Shown: positions 22,926-32,499 of the stretch, piece after piece | How the letters are laid out: each line of letters starts with the position of its first letter | Numbering within the stretch: position 1 is the stretch's first letter | Assembly: GCA_964470455.1 (NCBI GenBank) | Contig: CAYYCX010000009.1 | Coordinates: forward strand, 1 to 64,000 | Direction of reading: 5' to 3' | Source: JAWXBM01 sp964470455 | Lineage (GTDB): Bacteria > Pseudomonadota > Gammaproteobacteria > Xanthomonadales > SZUA-36 | Length of the DNA: 64,000 bases | Notes under the pieces: generated by a model | What the model was told of the DNA's origin: nothing | Seen by the model: the letters and a program-made list of their open reading frames with translations, nothing else | Database searches by the model: none | Made by a program: the position numbers and the translations under genes

Positions 22926-24098
22926 TCAACTGCTTTTCAGCAACTCCCGCTCATCCAGCCCCAGGCTGCGGCCGATGATTTCCTTCATGATCTCGGTGCT
23001 GCCGGCGTAGATGCGCGACACGCGCGCGTCGGTGAACATGTGCGAGATGCGGTACTCGTCCATGTACCCGGCGCCGCCGTGCAGCTGCACGCATTCGTCC
23101 ATCACGAATGATTCCACTTCGGTGTTGTGGTATTTCAGTTCGGCGGCGATTTCGGCGGTCAGCTTGCCGTCGTTGTGCAGCATCACGCACTGGTCGGTGA
23201 AGGTTTGCGCCACATCCAGCTGGGTACGCATCTCGGCCATCTTGAAGCGGCTGTTCTGGAACGCTGCGATGGGGCGGCCAAAGGCTTTGCGCTCGAGGAT
23301 ATACTGCATGGTCACGTCGAATGCCACCTGCGCATGGGCCAGTGACTGGCTGCCGCTGATGAGGCGTTCTTCGGCAAGGAAATGCATCAGGCTGTAGAAG
23401 CCGCGCTCCGGGTCGCCCAGCACATTCTCGGCCGGTACGCGCACGTTTTCAAAGAACAGCTCGGCCGTGTCCTGTGCTTTCAGGCCCATCTTGTTCAGGT
23501 TGCGCCCGCGTTTGAAGCCGGGCATATCCGCTTCTACCACGAACAACCCCAGGCCGTGCTTCTTGTCAGGTACGGTGCGCGCCGCCACGACGAAGTGCGT
23601 GCCGTTGATGCCGTTGGAAATGTAGGTCTTGCTGCCGTTGATGATCCAGTCGTCGCCATCGCGCACCGCGCGCGTCTTGATGCCGGAGACATCACTGCCG
23701 GCGCCCGGCTCGGTCATGGCAATGCCAAGGATGGCTTCACCGGTAATGCACTTGGGAATCAGCTTGTCCTTCAGGGCCTCAGTGCCGAGTTCGCCAATGT
23801 AGGGCCCAACCAGGCGGCTGTGCAGGGGCAGGAACAGCCCGAGGTCGGCATTCCGGATCAACTCCTCGGCCACGATCATCTCGAAACGGAAATCCTTCAT
23901 CCCGAGGCCGCCGTATTTCTCGTCCGCCCACATGAACAACAGGCCTTGTTCGCCGGCTTTGCGGAAGGCCTCTTTGTCGCAGATGCCCTGTTCGCGCCAG
24001 CGTTCCACATGGGGCTGGTATTCCGCCTGCATGAAGCGGCGCACCTGTTCACGGAACTGGTCGTGCTCTTCCTCGAAAATCAATCGTTGCATTGCCAT
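22926..24098 (-). CDS. Acyl-CoA dehydrogenase (long-chain/isovaleryl type)
   Basis: FAD enzyme for the first step of beta-oxidation, 390 aa. Signature regions are ILGIAMTEPGAGSDVSGIKT near residue 125, WIINGSKTYISNG near 150 and QLHGGAGYMDEYRISHMFTD near 340. The C-terminal loop reads YAGSTEIMKEII, with Ala where medium-chain enzymes carry the catalytic Glu. The base is probably the Glu in SRFKMAEMRTQLD, as in LCAD and isovaleryl-CoA dehydrogenase. It is the last gene of a four-gene operon, 16 bp after the multifunctional enzyme gene. Confidence 0.93.
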   Translation of the reverse strand: MAMQRLIFEEEHDQFREQVRRFMQAEYQPHVERWREQGICDKEAFRKAGEQGLLFMWADEKYGGLGMKDFRFEMIVAEELIRNADLGLFLPLHSRLVGPYIGELGTEALKDKLIPKCITGEAILGIAMTEPGAGSDVSGIKTRAVRDGDDWIINGSKTYISNGINGTHFVVAARTVPDKKHGLGLFVVEADMPGFKRGRNLNKMGLKAQDTAELFFENVRVPAENVLGDPERGFYSLMHFLAEERLISGSQSLAHAQVAFDVTMQYILERKAFGRPIAAFQNSRFKMAEMRTQLDVAQTFTDQCVMLHNDGKLTAEIAAELKYHNTEVESFVMDECVQLHGGAGYMDEYRISHMFTDARVSRIYAGSTEIMKEIIGRSLGLDERELLKSS

Positions 24099-24114
24099 GA
24101 TTCAGGTTCTCCGT

Positions 24115-26274
24115 TCAGGCTGCCCTGGGGGCAGGATAGAAAGCTTCACCGGCGGCGGCGCGGGCGCGCAGCCAGTCGGAAACCGCAAAGCGCTCGCCAT
24201 ATTTTGCGGCCAGTTCGTCGCATTCAGCCACGAATTGCTGAATACCGATGGTGTCGATGTACGACAGCGCACCGCCGGTCCAGGCCGGGAAGCCGATACC
24301 GAAGATGGAGCCGATGTCGCCGTCGGCGGCGTGTTTCAGCACACCTTCCTCGATACAACGGGCCGATTCCAGGGCCTGGCGGTGCAGCAGGCGTTGCTTC
24401 ACCTGCTCGACGGTGGGTTGCTCCGCGGCCAGCGGGAAGTGCTCGGCCAGGCCGGGCCACAGGTGTTTCTTGCCGCCAGCCGGGTAATCGTAAAAGCCCT
24501 TGCCGGTCTTCTTGCCCAGCCGGTCTAGATCCTTGACCATCTTCAGCGTCACTTCCTCGGCCGGGTTGCTGGGGTAGTCGATGCCCAGGGCTTCAGCGGT
24601 GGCAATGCCGACTTTCCAGCCCAGCTCCAGGCTGACTTCGTCGCTCACGGCCAGCGGGCCCACCGGCATGCCGGCCATCTTCGCTGCATTCTCGATCAAC
24701 GCGGGATTGATGCCCTCGGCCAGCATGCGGGCGCCTTCGCTGGTGAACGTGCTGAAGACGCGGCTGGTGAAAAAGCCGCGGCTGTCATTCACCACGATGG
24801 GCGTCTTCTGGATCTGCTGGATGTAATCCAGGCTGCGGGCAATCGCTTCATCGGAGGTCTTTTCGCCCACGATCACTTCCACCAGTGGCATCTTGTCCAC
24901 TGGCGAGAAGAAGTGGATGCCGATGAACGACTCGGGCCGCTTCGAAGCCTTCGCCAGACCGGTGATCGGCAGAGTAGAGGTGTTGCTGGCGAAGATTGCG
25001 CTTGCGGGAATCACGGCCTCGGCTTTGGCGGTGACGTCGGCCTTGATCGTCACGTTCTCGAACACCGCCTCGATCACCAGGTCGCAACCTTCCAGCAGGG
25101 CGTAGTCGGTGGTAGGCGTGATTCTGCTGAGCAGGGCTTCCTTCTTCGCCTCGGTGGATTTGCCGCGGGCGATGGCCTTGTCCAGCAATCCGGTGGAATA
25201 GGCTTTGCCTTTTTCCGCATTGGCCTGGTCGGTGTCCAACAGGATGACATCCATGCCAGCCCTGGCGGAAACATAGGCAATGCCTGCGCCCATCATGCCG
25301 GCGCCGAGAATGCCGAGTTTCTTCACCGCCGATTTTTCAACGCCTTTGGGGCGGTTGACCAGTTTGTCGGCGGCACCCTTGTTGACGAACAGGGTACGCA
25401 TCATGTTGCGCGCCACCGGGCCGGACAGCAGCTGGCCAAAATACTGCGCTTCGATGTCGAGGCCGGTGTCGATGGGAACGATGCAGCCTTCGTAGATGGC
25501 CGACAGGGCGGCAATCGGGGCCGGGTAGTTGTGCTGGGTTTTGCCCGCCAGCAGGGAGGTGCCCACCATGTACTGCTGCGCGGTTTTTGGCGTCATGGCG
25601 CCGGCGCCGCCGGGCACTCTGAAGCCTTTCTTGTCCCAGGGTTGTTCGGCATCGCCCTTGGTCAGAACCCACTGGCGGGCACGTTCGACGATCTCCGCCA
25701 CCGGCGCCACTTCATGCACCAGCCCGAGTTTCAGCGCCTGCTCCGGCTTCTGGTTGAGGCATTGCAGGATCATCGGCAGCGAGGCTTCCACGCCAATCAG
25801 CCGGGGTGTGCGTTGCGTGCCGCCGCCACCGGGCAACAGGCCGATATTCACTTCCGGGAAACCCAGTACCGCGCCGGTGTCGCTGGCCAGCACGCGGTAG
25901 TGGCAGGCCAGGCAGACTTCCAGCCCGCCGCCCAGCGCCAAACCATTAATGGCTACGGCGATGGGCTTGCCACAGGTTTCCATGCGCCGCAGCAACTGGT
26001 TGATGTTACGGCTGAAGCCGGCGGCTTCTCGAGCGGTAACGCCACGGTCGTAGGCGGTCACCATGTCCTTGATGTCGGCTCCGGCGATGAAGGCTTTCTT
26101 GCCGGAGGTCAGCACGGCGCCTTTCACGGCATCATCGCTGGCGAGTTTCTCCACCAGGGTGCCCAGGTCGCTCATGAATTCCGGCGTCAGCACGTTCATG
26201 GAACGGTCGGGCAGGTTGATGGTGAGCAGTGCGATGCCGTCGGCATCAACTTGGTATTGAATGGTCGTTGTCAT
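24115..26274 (-). CDS. Enoyl-CoA hydratase/3-hydroxyacyl-CoA dehydrogenase fusion (FadJ/FadB-like)
   Basis: Bifunctional beta-oxidation alpha subunit, 719 aa. The hydratase half (1-190) has SGKKAFIAGADIKDM and NGLALGGGLEVCLACHYRV with the catalytic Glu region EVNIGLLPGGGGTQR. The dehydrogenase half begins LGILGAGMMGAGIAYVSA near residue 320, followed by SNTSTLPITGLA and FIGIHFFSPVDKMPLVEVI with the catalytic His. It should form a complex with the thiolase encoded immediately upstream. Nearer to FadJ-type than to FadB by overall layout, but this was not tested. Confidence 0.95.
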   Translation of the reverse strand: MTTTIQYQVDADGIALLTINLPDRSMNVLTPEFMSDLGTLVEKLASDDAVKGAVLTSGKKAFIAGADIKDMVTAYDRGVTAREAAGFSRNINQLLRRMETCGKPIAVAINGLALGGGLEVCLACHYRVLASDTGAVLGFPEVNIGLLPGGGGTQRTPRLIGVEASLPMILQCLNQKPEQALKLGLVHEVAPVAEIVERARQWVLTKGDAEQPWDKKGFRVPGGAGAMTPKTAQQYMVGTSLLAGKTQHNYPAPIAALSAIYEGCIVPIDTGLDIEAQYFGQLLSGPVARNMMRTLFVNKGAADKLVNRPKGVEKSAVKKLGILGAGMMGAGIAYVSARAGMDVILLDTDQANAEKGKAYSTGLLDKAIARGKSTEAKKEALLSRITPTTDYALLEGCDLVIEAVFENVTIKADVTAKAEAVIPASAIFASNTSTLPITGLAKASKRPESFIGIHFFSPVDKMPLVEVIVGEKTSDEAIARSLDYIQQIQKTPIVVNDSRGFFTSRVFSTFTSEGARMLAEGINPALIENAAKMAGMPVGPLAVSDEVSLELGWKVGIATAEALGIDYPSNPAEEVTLKMVKDLDRLGKKTGKGFYDYPAGGKKHLWPGLAEHFPLAAEQPTVEQVKQRLLHRQALESARCIEEGVLKHAADGDIGSIFGIGFPAWTGGALSYIDTIGIQQFVAECDELAAKYGERFAVSDWLRARAAAGEAFYPAPRAA

Positions 26275-26314
26275 GTTCTGTGTCTCTGGATTGTTCGTTG
26301 AATGCGTGCGGCAA

Positions 26315-27523
26315 TCAGACGCGCTCGATAATCGTAGCGGTACCCATGCCGGCGCCCACGCAAAGGGTAATCAGTGCGGTGCCGAGTTCACGGCGTTCCA
26401 GTTCGTCCAGCACGGTGCCGAGGATCATGGCGCCGGTGGCGCCCAGCGGATGTCCCATGGCAATGGCGCCGCCGTTCACGTTGATTTTGTCGTGTGGAAT
26501 GTTGAGCTGCTGCATGTAGCGCAGCACTACCGCGGCAAAGGCTTCGTTCAGTTCAAACAGGTCGATGTCCGAGGCACTCATGCCGGCGCGCTTCAGCGCC
26601 TTTTCGGTGGCCGGGGCCGGGCCGGTGAGCATGATGGTGGGTTCGGAGCCGATGGACGCGAAGGCGCGAATGCGCGCGCGAGGTTTCAGGCCCATGCGCT
26701 GGCCGGCCTCGGCATTGCCCAGCAGCACGGTGGCTGCGCCATCGACAATACCGGAAGAATTGGCGGCAGTGTGGCGATGGTCGATGGCTTCAACTTCGGG
26801 ATAGCGCTGCAGCGCCACGGCATCGAAGCCACCCTGTTCGCCGGGAATGGTGAATGCCGGAGCCAGGCTGGCCAGGCTTTCCAGGGTGGAATCCGGCCGC
26901 ATGTGCTCGTCGTGGTCCAGCACCACTTCGCCCACGTGGTTGCGGATCGGCGCGATGGAGTTCTTGAAGTAGCCGTTCTGCCAGGCGTGCGCGGCGCGCT
27001 TCTGGCTTTCCAGCGCATAGGCGTCGAGGTCTTCGCGCGTAAAGCCGTACTTGCTGGCGATCAGGTCGGCGCTGATGCCCTGCGGCACGAAATACAGGTC
27101 GTATGCCACCTGCGGGTCGGTGGCCATGGCGCCGCCGTCGGAACCCATGGGCACGCGTGACATGGATTCCACGCCGCCGCCGATCACGGCGTCCGACTGC
27201 CCCGACATGATCTGCGCCGCGGCGGTATTCACGGCTTCCAGGCCGGAGGCGCAGAAGCGGTTGAGCTGTTTGCCGGGCACGGTTTGCGCGTAACCCGCAT
27301 TCAGCGCGGCTACACGGGCAATGTCCGAACCCTGTTCACCCACGGGCATCACGCAGCCGAGGATCACATCGTCGAGGATGGCCGTATCCAGTCCGTGACG
27401 GTCCCGTTGCGCCGCCAGCACCTGGCTTGCCAGGTTGATGGGCGTGATGCCGTGCAGCGAACCATTCGGCCGGCCGCGGCCGCGCGGTGAGCGTACGTGG
27501 TCATAGATGAATGCGTCGGTCAT
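26315..27523 (-). CDS. Acetyl-CoA acyltransferase (thiolase)
   Basis: Thiolase, 402 aa, that releases acetyl-CoA in the last beta-oxidation step. The nucleophilic Cys is in NRFCASGLEAVNTAA near residue 90, the His in GGAIAMGHPLGATGA near 350 and the second Cys in LITLCVGAGMGTA near 385. It starts 26 bp after the TetR gene and precedes the hydratase/dehydrogenase gene, consistent with one operon. Confidence 0.95.
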   Translation of the reverse strand: MTDAFIYDHVRSPRGRGRPNGSLHGITPINLASQVLAAQRDRHGLDTAILDDVILGCVMPVGEQGSDIARVAALNAGYAQTVPGKQLNRFCASGLEAVNTAAAQIMSGQSDAVIGGGVESMSRVPMGSDGGAMATDPQVAYDLYFVPQGISADLIASKYGFTREDLDAYALESQKRAAHAWQNGYFKNSIAPIRNHVGEVVLDHDEHMRPDSTLESLASLAPAFTIPGEQGGFDAVALQRYPEVEAIDHRHTAANSSGIVDGAATVLLGNAEAGQRMGLKPRARIRAFASIGSEPTIMLTGPAPATEKALKRAGMSASDIDLFELNEAFAAVVLRYMQQLNIPHDKINVNGGAIAMGHPLGATGAMILGTVLDELERRELGTALITLCVGAGMGTATIIERV

Positions 27524-27549
27524 GGAACAATCCTCAGTGAGTTGTCAGG

Positions 27550-28200
27550 TCAGACCACCTGCTGCAGCAGGCGGTGCATGTTGGTTTTCATGTCGCGGTA
27601 GGCGGCCTCGAGGTCCAGCCCCGGATCCACCAGCCACTGGTGGTTGATGCCGATCAGGCTGGCGTAGAACTGCAGCGCCATCCGGTCGGAGTCGATACTT
27701 CCGGGAATCTGCCCGGCCTGCTGGCCACCGCGTATCCAGCCGGCCATGGTTTCGCGCTGGCGCTCCATGAAGCGCGCCACGTTGGGTTTGAATTCCGAGC
27801 CCGGGTCCAGCGAACCGAACCACAGGATGTACATGGCGCGCAGCCGTTCCGGCTGGCGCAACACCCAGTCGCGGTGGGTTTCGTTGGCCACTTCCAGCGC
27901 CTCGATGCCGGTGAGGTCTCCCACGCGCGCCTGCAGGTCGTCGATGAACTCGGCATGCACCTGCCTGAGCAGCTGGCGGAACAGGCCGGCCTTGCTGCCG
28001 AAATGGTGCGTGGCCAGGCCGCGGCTGTAGCCGGCGGATTCGCCGATGGCCTTGAGCGTGGCGCCTTCAATGCCTTGCGAATTCAGCAGGCCAATGGCCG
28101 CATCGATCATGCTGGCCGCGGCCAGCGCGGTGCGCTCCGCCTGGGTGCGGGGTGTTTCGGGTGTTTCAACTGAAATCGAATCTGGCGCGGTAGCGGGCAT
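27550..28200 (-). CDS. TetR-family regulator of the beta-oxidation operon
   Basis: A 216-aa repressor. The HTH reads GATLKAIGESAGYSRGLATHHFGSK-like at residues 45-70, with MIDAAIGLLNSQG before it. The C-terminal ligand domain is not recognised in detail; by context an acyl-CoA is the likely ligand. It is the first gene of the unit (TetR, thiolase, FadJ-like, acyl-CoA dehydrogenase) and is preceded by a promoter with an embedded inverted repeat, so autorepression of the whole operon is expected. Confidence 0.9.
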   Translation of the reverse strand: MPATAPDSISVETPETPRTQAERTALAAASMIDAAIGLLNSQGIEGATLKAIGESAGYSRGLATHHFGSKAGLFRQLLRQVHAEFIDDLQARVGDLTGIEALEVANETHRDWVLRQPERLRAMYILWFGSLDPGSEFKPNVARFMERQRETMAGWIRGGQQAGQIPGSIDSDRMALQFYASLIGINHQWLVDPGLDLEAAYRDMKTNMHRLLQQVV

Positions 28201-28218
28201 TCCGGGCGTTCACACATA

Positions 28219-28263
28219 CTTGTTAGCGACAAGCAAGTCTATTCGCGAGCGCGTGAAAGTCAA
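28219..28263 (-). promoter_or_regulatory. TetR-gene promoter with overlapping operator
   Basis: On the - strand TTGACT (28263-28258), 16 bp, TAGACT (28241-28236) make a plausible sigma-70 promoter. Directly after the -10 lies CTTGTCGCTAACAAG (28233-28219), a 15-bp inverted repeat with arms CTTGT/ACAAG where the transcript should start. Such a layout fits autorepression by the TetR protein. Confidence 0.6.
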
Positions 28264-28320
28264 GTGAAGCCCGCGCCGCGTGGCGGCGCAAAACTCAGGA
28301 AGGTGACCTCGATCAGGTCA

Positions 28321-31300
28321 TCAGTTGCTGGCGGGCTCGGCCGGTTCCTTGTGCAGGCGCACGGTGAGGGGTGAATCGGGGTCGAGGTGCACATCGAGCT
28401 GCGGGAAGGCAATTACGATGCCGGCTTTGTTGAATTCGTTGTAAATCTCCTGGTTCAGGGCGCTTACCTTCCGCAAACGGTCTTCCAGGTCAGCCAGGAA
28501 ACAACGGACCGAGAGGAGCAGGGCACTGTCACCGAATTTCGTGAAGAGGATATTGGGGGCCGGGTCCCTGAGGATGGCGGGATGCCGGTTGATCACATCT
28601 TCCAGTATCTTCATTGCCTGGCTCACATCAGTGCCGTAAGCCACGCCCACCTCCAGGGTGATTCGGTTGTTGGTATCGGACAGGGTCCAGTTCAACAGCC
28701 TGCCGGTGATGAATTCCTTGTTGGGCACCAGAAGCTCCTTGCCATCCCAGTCGCGGATGGTGGTGGCGCGGATCTGGATGCGCGTGACGGTGCCTTCGCT
28801 CTGGCCTATGGTAACCACATCCCCAACGCGAATCGGGCGTTCAAACAGGATGATCAGGCCGCTGATGAAGTTGGCCACGATCTCCTGCAGGCCAAAGCCG
28901 ATTCCCACGCCCAGCGCTGCCACCAGCCACTGCAATTGCGACCAGCTCAAATGCAGGGTGGAGAAAAACACCATGATGCCGATGGCGATGATGATGTAGT
29001 TGGTAACCGTTGCGACCGTATAGCGCCCCGAAGGCGTGGATCTGCCGCTGCTGCGCATGATCAGCTCGACCAGCGCCGGAATGCGTCGCGCCGCGTAAAA
29101 AGTGACCACAAATACCAGCACGGCCAATACCAGCGTGGCCAGCGTAATCTGGGTTTGCAACTGCTCGCCATTGACGGTTTGGGTGACGGCCCACAGGCTG
29201 AAGCGTTGCAGCCCCTGGATGGCGGGAAGCAGCGGCGCCCAGATCAGCACCACCGCCACCACGCCGGAAGCGTACACCAGTGATTTGATCAGGTTGGCGG
29301 TGGAGTCGCTGATATCGCCGAGGCTGGCCTGGCGGGCTTCGGTATCCGCATTTTCCTCATCGGCAGAGTCCGGCAGGTTGGCCAGCAGGCCCTGGAAGCG
29401 GATCCGGCGCCGTGTTACCAGCAGCCAGCGCATCAGCATCTCGTGCAGCAATACCAGCACCACCAGGGCCAGCGCCGTGGCGGCGACGCTGTAGTAGATG
29501 ATGCGGACCGGCAGCAGGAAACCGCTCAGGATGATGGCAACCAACACGCCCAAACTGCCGAAAATCAGGCTGTCCCGTAGCCATGGCGCAATGCCACCCG
29601 CGGACTGGTTCTGATGTTGACGGATGAGGAAACGCCGCAGGCGCATGGCCAGCATGACGGCCACGACAATCAGGAACAGGCGGCCCAGCACAGCGTGCGG
29701 CGTATTGCGTTCAACATGCACCAGGAAGCTTGACAGGATCACCATGGGCATCAGCCGGACCAGTATCCAGCTCATCAAAGTGGAGACACCCTTGCACCGG
29801 TCCTCGGCCCAGCCAAAGTGCACCCGGCAGAGGCCACCCTGGGCAGTGGCATCGCGCAGGAACAGCGCCACCATTACGCCCGCGGCCGACAACAACAGGG
29901 TCAGCGCCAATGGATGCAGCAGGCCTTGCTGCGAATTCTCGATGCCGAAGGCCATGCCCACCATCACCAGCGGTACAGCTGCGCTGCGCAACAGGGTCAA
30001 CAGCAGAACCTGCAGTGAATAAAGAATGGAGTCATTGCGCGGACGGCCGATGTGACTGTTGATGGCTTCGATTTGCCGCCACATGCGGCGCGGCAACAGC
30101 AGCAGTATGAGTCCGGCCAGCACCAGCAAAATGGCCAGTTGGCGGCCGCTGAACTTCATCGAAGCCTGAACGGATTCCTGCACCTGCCGAAGGTCCAGCA
30201 CCAGCTGTTTGAAGAAATCCTGGTCAAGAGGCAGGTGACTGCGCACCCACAGGATGTGGCCGATCAGGAATACGCGGAATTCGGTGACCAGGGAACCGAG
30301 CTGCTCGTAGCTGATATCGGTCCGGCCCAGCAGTTGCAGCAATTCGGTTTGGCTGGACAACAGGTCGGAAAGCAATTTGTGCCGCTCTTCCAGCAGGGGC
30401 CGGGCGGTTTGCGCCCACTCGGCATTGGCAGAGGGGGGTAACAACATCTCTTCCAGCTTGCTGTTGAGGAACTGGAGGCTGTCCAGCAGCTCGGCCTGTT
30501 GTTGTTCATGGCGCGCACGGTCCAGCACGATCTCGCTGATATTGTTGCTCTGGCGCAGCTTCCGTGAAGGTGGCCGGTATTGATCCAGGCGCATGAAATA
30601 GCCCATCAGGAACGGCCCGTACACCGACGCGCTGCCGCCCGAGTCCACCAGCCTGCGGGCTGAATTGAAATGCTCCATCAGTTCAAACAGCTTGCCGTCG
30701 GTGCGGGTTTTCTCGGCATCCGCACGCGACAGCGATGCAGCCAGCTGGCTGCGTTGTCCGGCCAGTTCGGCATTTTCCTCAGCCAGTTGCTGCAACAGCG
30801 CGTACTGGTCAGTGCCCGGTGTTGCCTGCGCCAGCACCTCGTTGGTCTGCATGGGCCGCTTCTCGGCCAGGTACTGGTCGATGACCCGCAGGTCCTGCTG
30901 CAGCCATTCGATGTTTTGCACCCACTCTTCCCGTTGCGCGCGCCGTACCCGGCTGCGGGCCGGCTGGTTGACCAGCTGCGCGTTCAACGCCAGGCGTTCC
31001 GCATTGAGCCTTTGATGCTGGGCAGCGAGCTGCCACTGCGTGGCCTCGAATTGCGAAGGCACGCCGCTGGCCGTGATGGTTGCATGACTTTCCGGCAGGC
31101 CCGCCTGTTCCGTTTCAATGGCATTGAGCCGCGCGCGAATGGATTCGGCATTGCCCGCCTCGGCGGCAATCTGCTGGTCCAGCGAGTCGCGCTTCTCGAT
31201 CAGGCTTTGCAGCGACTCCCGCAGATTCGTGGCCAGCTGGTTGAGAGATTCCCAGCTCAACTGCTCCAGTTTTTCGGTTTCGGGGAGCGTGTCCCGGGCG

Positions 31301-31611
31301 GAGGTGTTGGCAATTCGCTCACGGATTTCCGCCTCATCCTGCGCGGCAGTGCCCTGGTCGGCTTCGAACTGTGCTTTCAGCTGCAGGAATCGCTGCGCTT
31401 CCTGCAACTGGTTAAAAGCGTCCTGGTAAGCCTGCAGGGTTACGTTGCTCTCGGCGGTCTCTCCCTGATTCTTCAGCGTGGCGATGCGTTGTTCAACCAG
31501 CCGCAACTGTGTGTCGATGCTGTCATCTACCGCGGCTGCAGTGCTGGCGCAGAGCAGTAAAGCCGCCAGGCCCAGCGCCCGCATTACGAAATCATTTGAC
31601 CGGAATTTCAT
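28321..31611 (-). CDS. Large mechanosensitive channel of MscK/MscM type
   Basis: Inner-membrane channel that opens on hypo-osmotic shock, 1096 aa from ATG 31611. That start is chosen because a signal peptide follows (MRALGLAALLLCASTAAA). Residues about 25-480 form a periplasmic Gln/Glu/Arg-rich coiled-coil domain, then about eight membrane segments. The MscS core is at about 880-1060: VGIGFGLQEIVANFISGLIILFERPIRVGD region, GTVTRIQIRATTIRDWDGKELLVPN and a C-terminal beta/alpha domain with GVAYGTDVSQAMKIL. The frame is open to 31797 upstream but without signal-like sequence. It stands alone between the fatty-acid operon and DUF3501. Confidence 0.9.
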   Translation of the reverse strand: MKFRSNDFVMRALGLAALLLCASTAAAVDDSIDTQLRLVEQRIATLKNQGETAESNVTLQAYQDAFNQLQEAQRFLQLKAQFEADQGTAAQDEAEIRERIANTSARDTLPETEKLEQLSWESLNQLATNLRESLQSLIEKRDSLDQQIAAEAGNAESIRARLNAIETEQAGLPESHATITASGVPSQFEATQWQLAAQHQRLNAERLALNAQLVNQPARSRVRRAQREEWVQNIEWLQQDLRVIDQYLAEKRPMQTNEVLAQATPGTDQYALLQQLAEENAELAGQRSQLAASLSRADAEKTRTDGKLFELMEHFNSARRLVDSGGSASVYGPFLMGYFMRLDQYRPPSRKLRQSNNISEIVLDRARHEQQQAELLDSLQFLNSKLEEMLLPPSANAEWAQTARPLLEERHKLLSDLLSSQTELLQLLGRTDISYEQLGSLVTEFRVFLIGHILWVRSHLPLDQDFFKQLVLDLRQVQESVQASMKFSGRQLAILLVLAGLILLLLPRRMWRQIEAINSHIGRPRNDSILYSLQVLLLTLLRSAAVPLVMVGMAFGIENSQQGLLHPLALTLLLSAAGVMVALFLRDATAQGGLCRVHFGWAEDRCKGVSTLMSWILVRLMPMVILSSFLVHVERNTPHAVLGRLFLIVVAVMLAMRLRRFLIRQHQNQSAGGIAPWLRDSLIFGSLGVLVAIILSGFLLPVRIIYYSVAATALALVVLVLLHEMLMRWLLVTRRRIRFQGLLANLPDSADEENADTEARQASLGDISDSTANLIKSLVYASGVVAVVLIWAPLLPAIQGLQRFSLWAVTQTVNGEQLQTQITLATLVLAVLVFVVTFYAARRIPALVELIMRSSGRSTPSGRYTVATVTNYIIIAIGIMVFFSTLHLSWSQLQWLVAALGVGIGFGLQEIVANFISGLIILFERPIRVGDVVTIGQSEGTVTRIQIRATTIRDWDGKELLVPNKEFITGRLLNWTLSDTNNRITLEVGVAYGTDVSQAMKILEDVINRHPAILRDPAPNILFTKFGDSALLLSVRCFLADLEDRLRKVSALNQEIYNEFNKAGIVIAFPQLDVHLDPDSPLTVRLHKEPAEPASN

Positions 31612-31741
31612 CGATACAGCCGCGCGCGGCGTTCTCCGCTGAAGAATCACGGGCATCGTAGCAAAGCCCGGAGTTGGGCGTAAGTTGTGGTTCGAGTGTG
31701 ACCGGCCGGCGATGGTTGCAGACCGGTGCCGGGCTGGAGCG

Positions 31742-32323
31742 TCAGTCGAAATCAGCCAGCAAGGCGTCAATGCTCGCGCGCGCCGGGCGGGTTTCATAAC
31801 GGTACAGGTCGTGGTTCACTCCGAATTGCAAGCCAGCGCCGTCCCGCAATGCATTGATCATGTCCGGGCTGAGCTCAAAACGCATGAAATGAACGGCAGA
31901 GGTCTTGCTGTCGCTGGAGCGCTCCAGGTCTTCGTTGGAAATGGCGAATACGCGGTCGAATCCTTCTACCTGCAGCCAAACCACGTGTTCCACGCCGCCC
32001 AGGCTGGCCAGCCGGCGGCGACGTTCCTCCACATCGGGGAATTCGAACATGGCGGTGCATTTGAGATTGCCGCCGTCGGGAATCAGCGGATTGTAGGCGG
32101 CCAGTTCTTCTTCGATACCGGCCTTCTCGAACACCTTCTCGATGCGCAACATTTCCTGCACCTGGTATTGAATGGTCAGGCGGTCTTCGAAGTACAGGGT
32201 GAAATTCGGCCCGATGTCGATGCGCCGGGGTTTCTTGTGCTCAAGTACCCTGCGGCGGAAATCGGCACGCTGCTCGGCGTACTGTTCCAGGCTCATCAGG
32301 TCGGCGCGGGTCAATGCTTTCAT
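31742..32323 (-). CDS. DUF3501 family protein
   Basis: A 193-aa cytoplasmic protein beginning MKALTRADLMSLEQYAEQRA, with FRRRVLEHKKPRRIDIGPN, YFEDRLTIQYQVQEMLRIEK and a late HFMRFELSPDMINALRDGA. This matches the uncharacterised DUF3501 family, which is commonly found beside a rubrerythrin and a heterodisulfide-reductase-like Fe-S protein, as here. ATG 32323 is preceded by AAGGAAATAGG. The frame opens further to 32443 but that part crosses repeat elements. Biochemical role is unknown; context suggests oxidative-stress or redox metabolism. Confidence 0.85.
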   Translation of the reverse strand: MKALTRADLMSLEQYAEQRADFRRRVLEHKKPRRIDIGPNFTLYFEDRLTIQYQVQEMLRIEKVFEKAGIEEELAAYNPLIPDGGNLKCTAMFEFPDVEERRRRLASLGGVEHVVWLQVEGFDRVFAISNEDLERSSDSKTSAVHFMRFELSPDMINALRDGAGLQFGVNHDLYRYETRPARASIDALLADFD

Positions 32324-32326
32324 CCT

Positions 32327-32356
32327 ATTTCCTTGAATCAAATTTCCTTGAATAAC
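32327..32356 (-). repeat. Duplicated 15-bp unit containing the DUF3501 ribosome binding site
   Basis: Two adjacent copies of TTCAAGGAAAT-type sequence (- strand units 32341-32327 and 32356-32342) end just before ATG 32323. Each has an AAGGA, but only the nearer one is at working distance. Confidence 0.75.
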
Positions 32357-32372
32357 GGGTTCAATTGGGGCA

Positions 32373-32480
32373 GTCGCGAGCGTGGCTCGCTCCTGCATCA
32401 CCCCTTGCCACCCTGCTGTGGGAGGCAGCCACGCTGCCGACATTCCAGTTCCCGGTCGCGAGCATGGCTCGCTCCTACAG
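32373..32480. repeat. Cluster of Pseudomonas-like REP palindromes
   Basis: Three short palindromic elements fill the gap between DUF3501 and the Fe-S gene: TCGCGAGCGTGGCTCGCTCC at 32374-32393, GTGGGAGGCAGCCACGCTGCC at 32418-32438 (reverse orientation) and TCGCGAGCATGGCTCGCTCC at 32456-32475. They resemble the GGAGCGRGC..GCTCGCGA repeats known from pseudomonads. They could act as transcript stabilisers or as transposase (RAYT) targets; no RAYT gene is in this window. Confidence 0.8.
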
Positions 32481-32499
32481 CCTGGAATACCACCCAGGC

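Noticed and set aside
24913..26301. A 462-codon + strand open frame opposite the FadJ-like gene
   Set aside because: Shadow frame; the opposite strand encodes a full-length two-domain enzyme with catalytic motifs.
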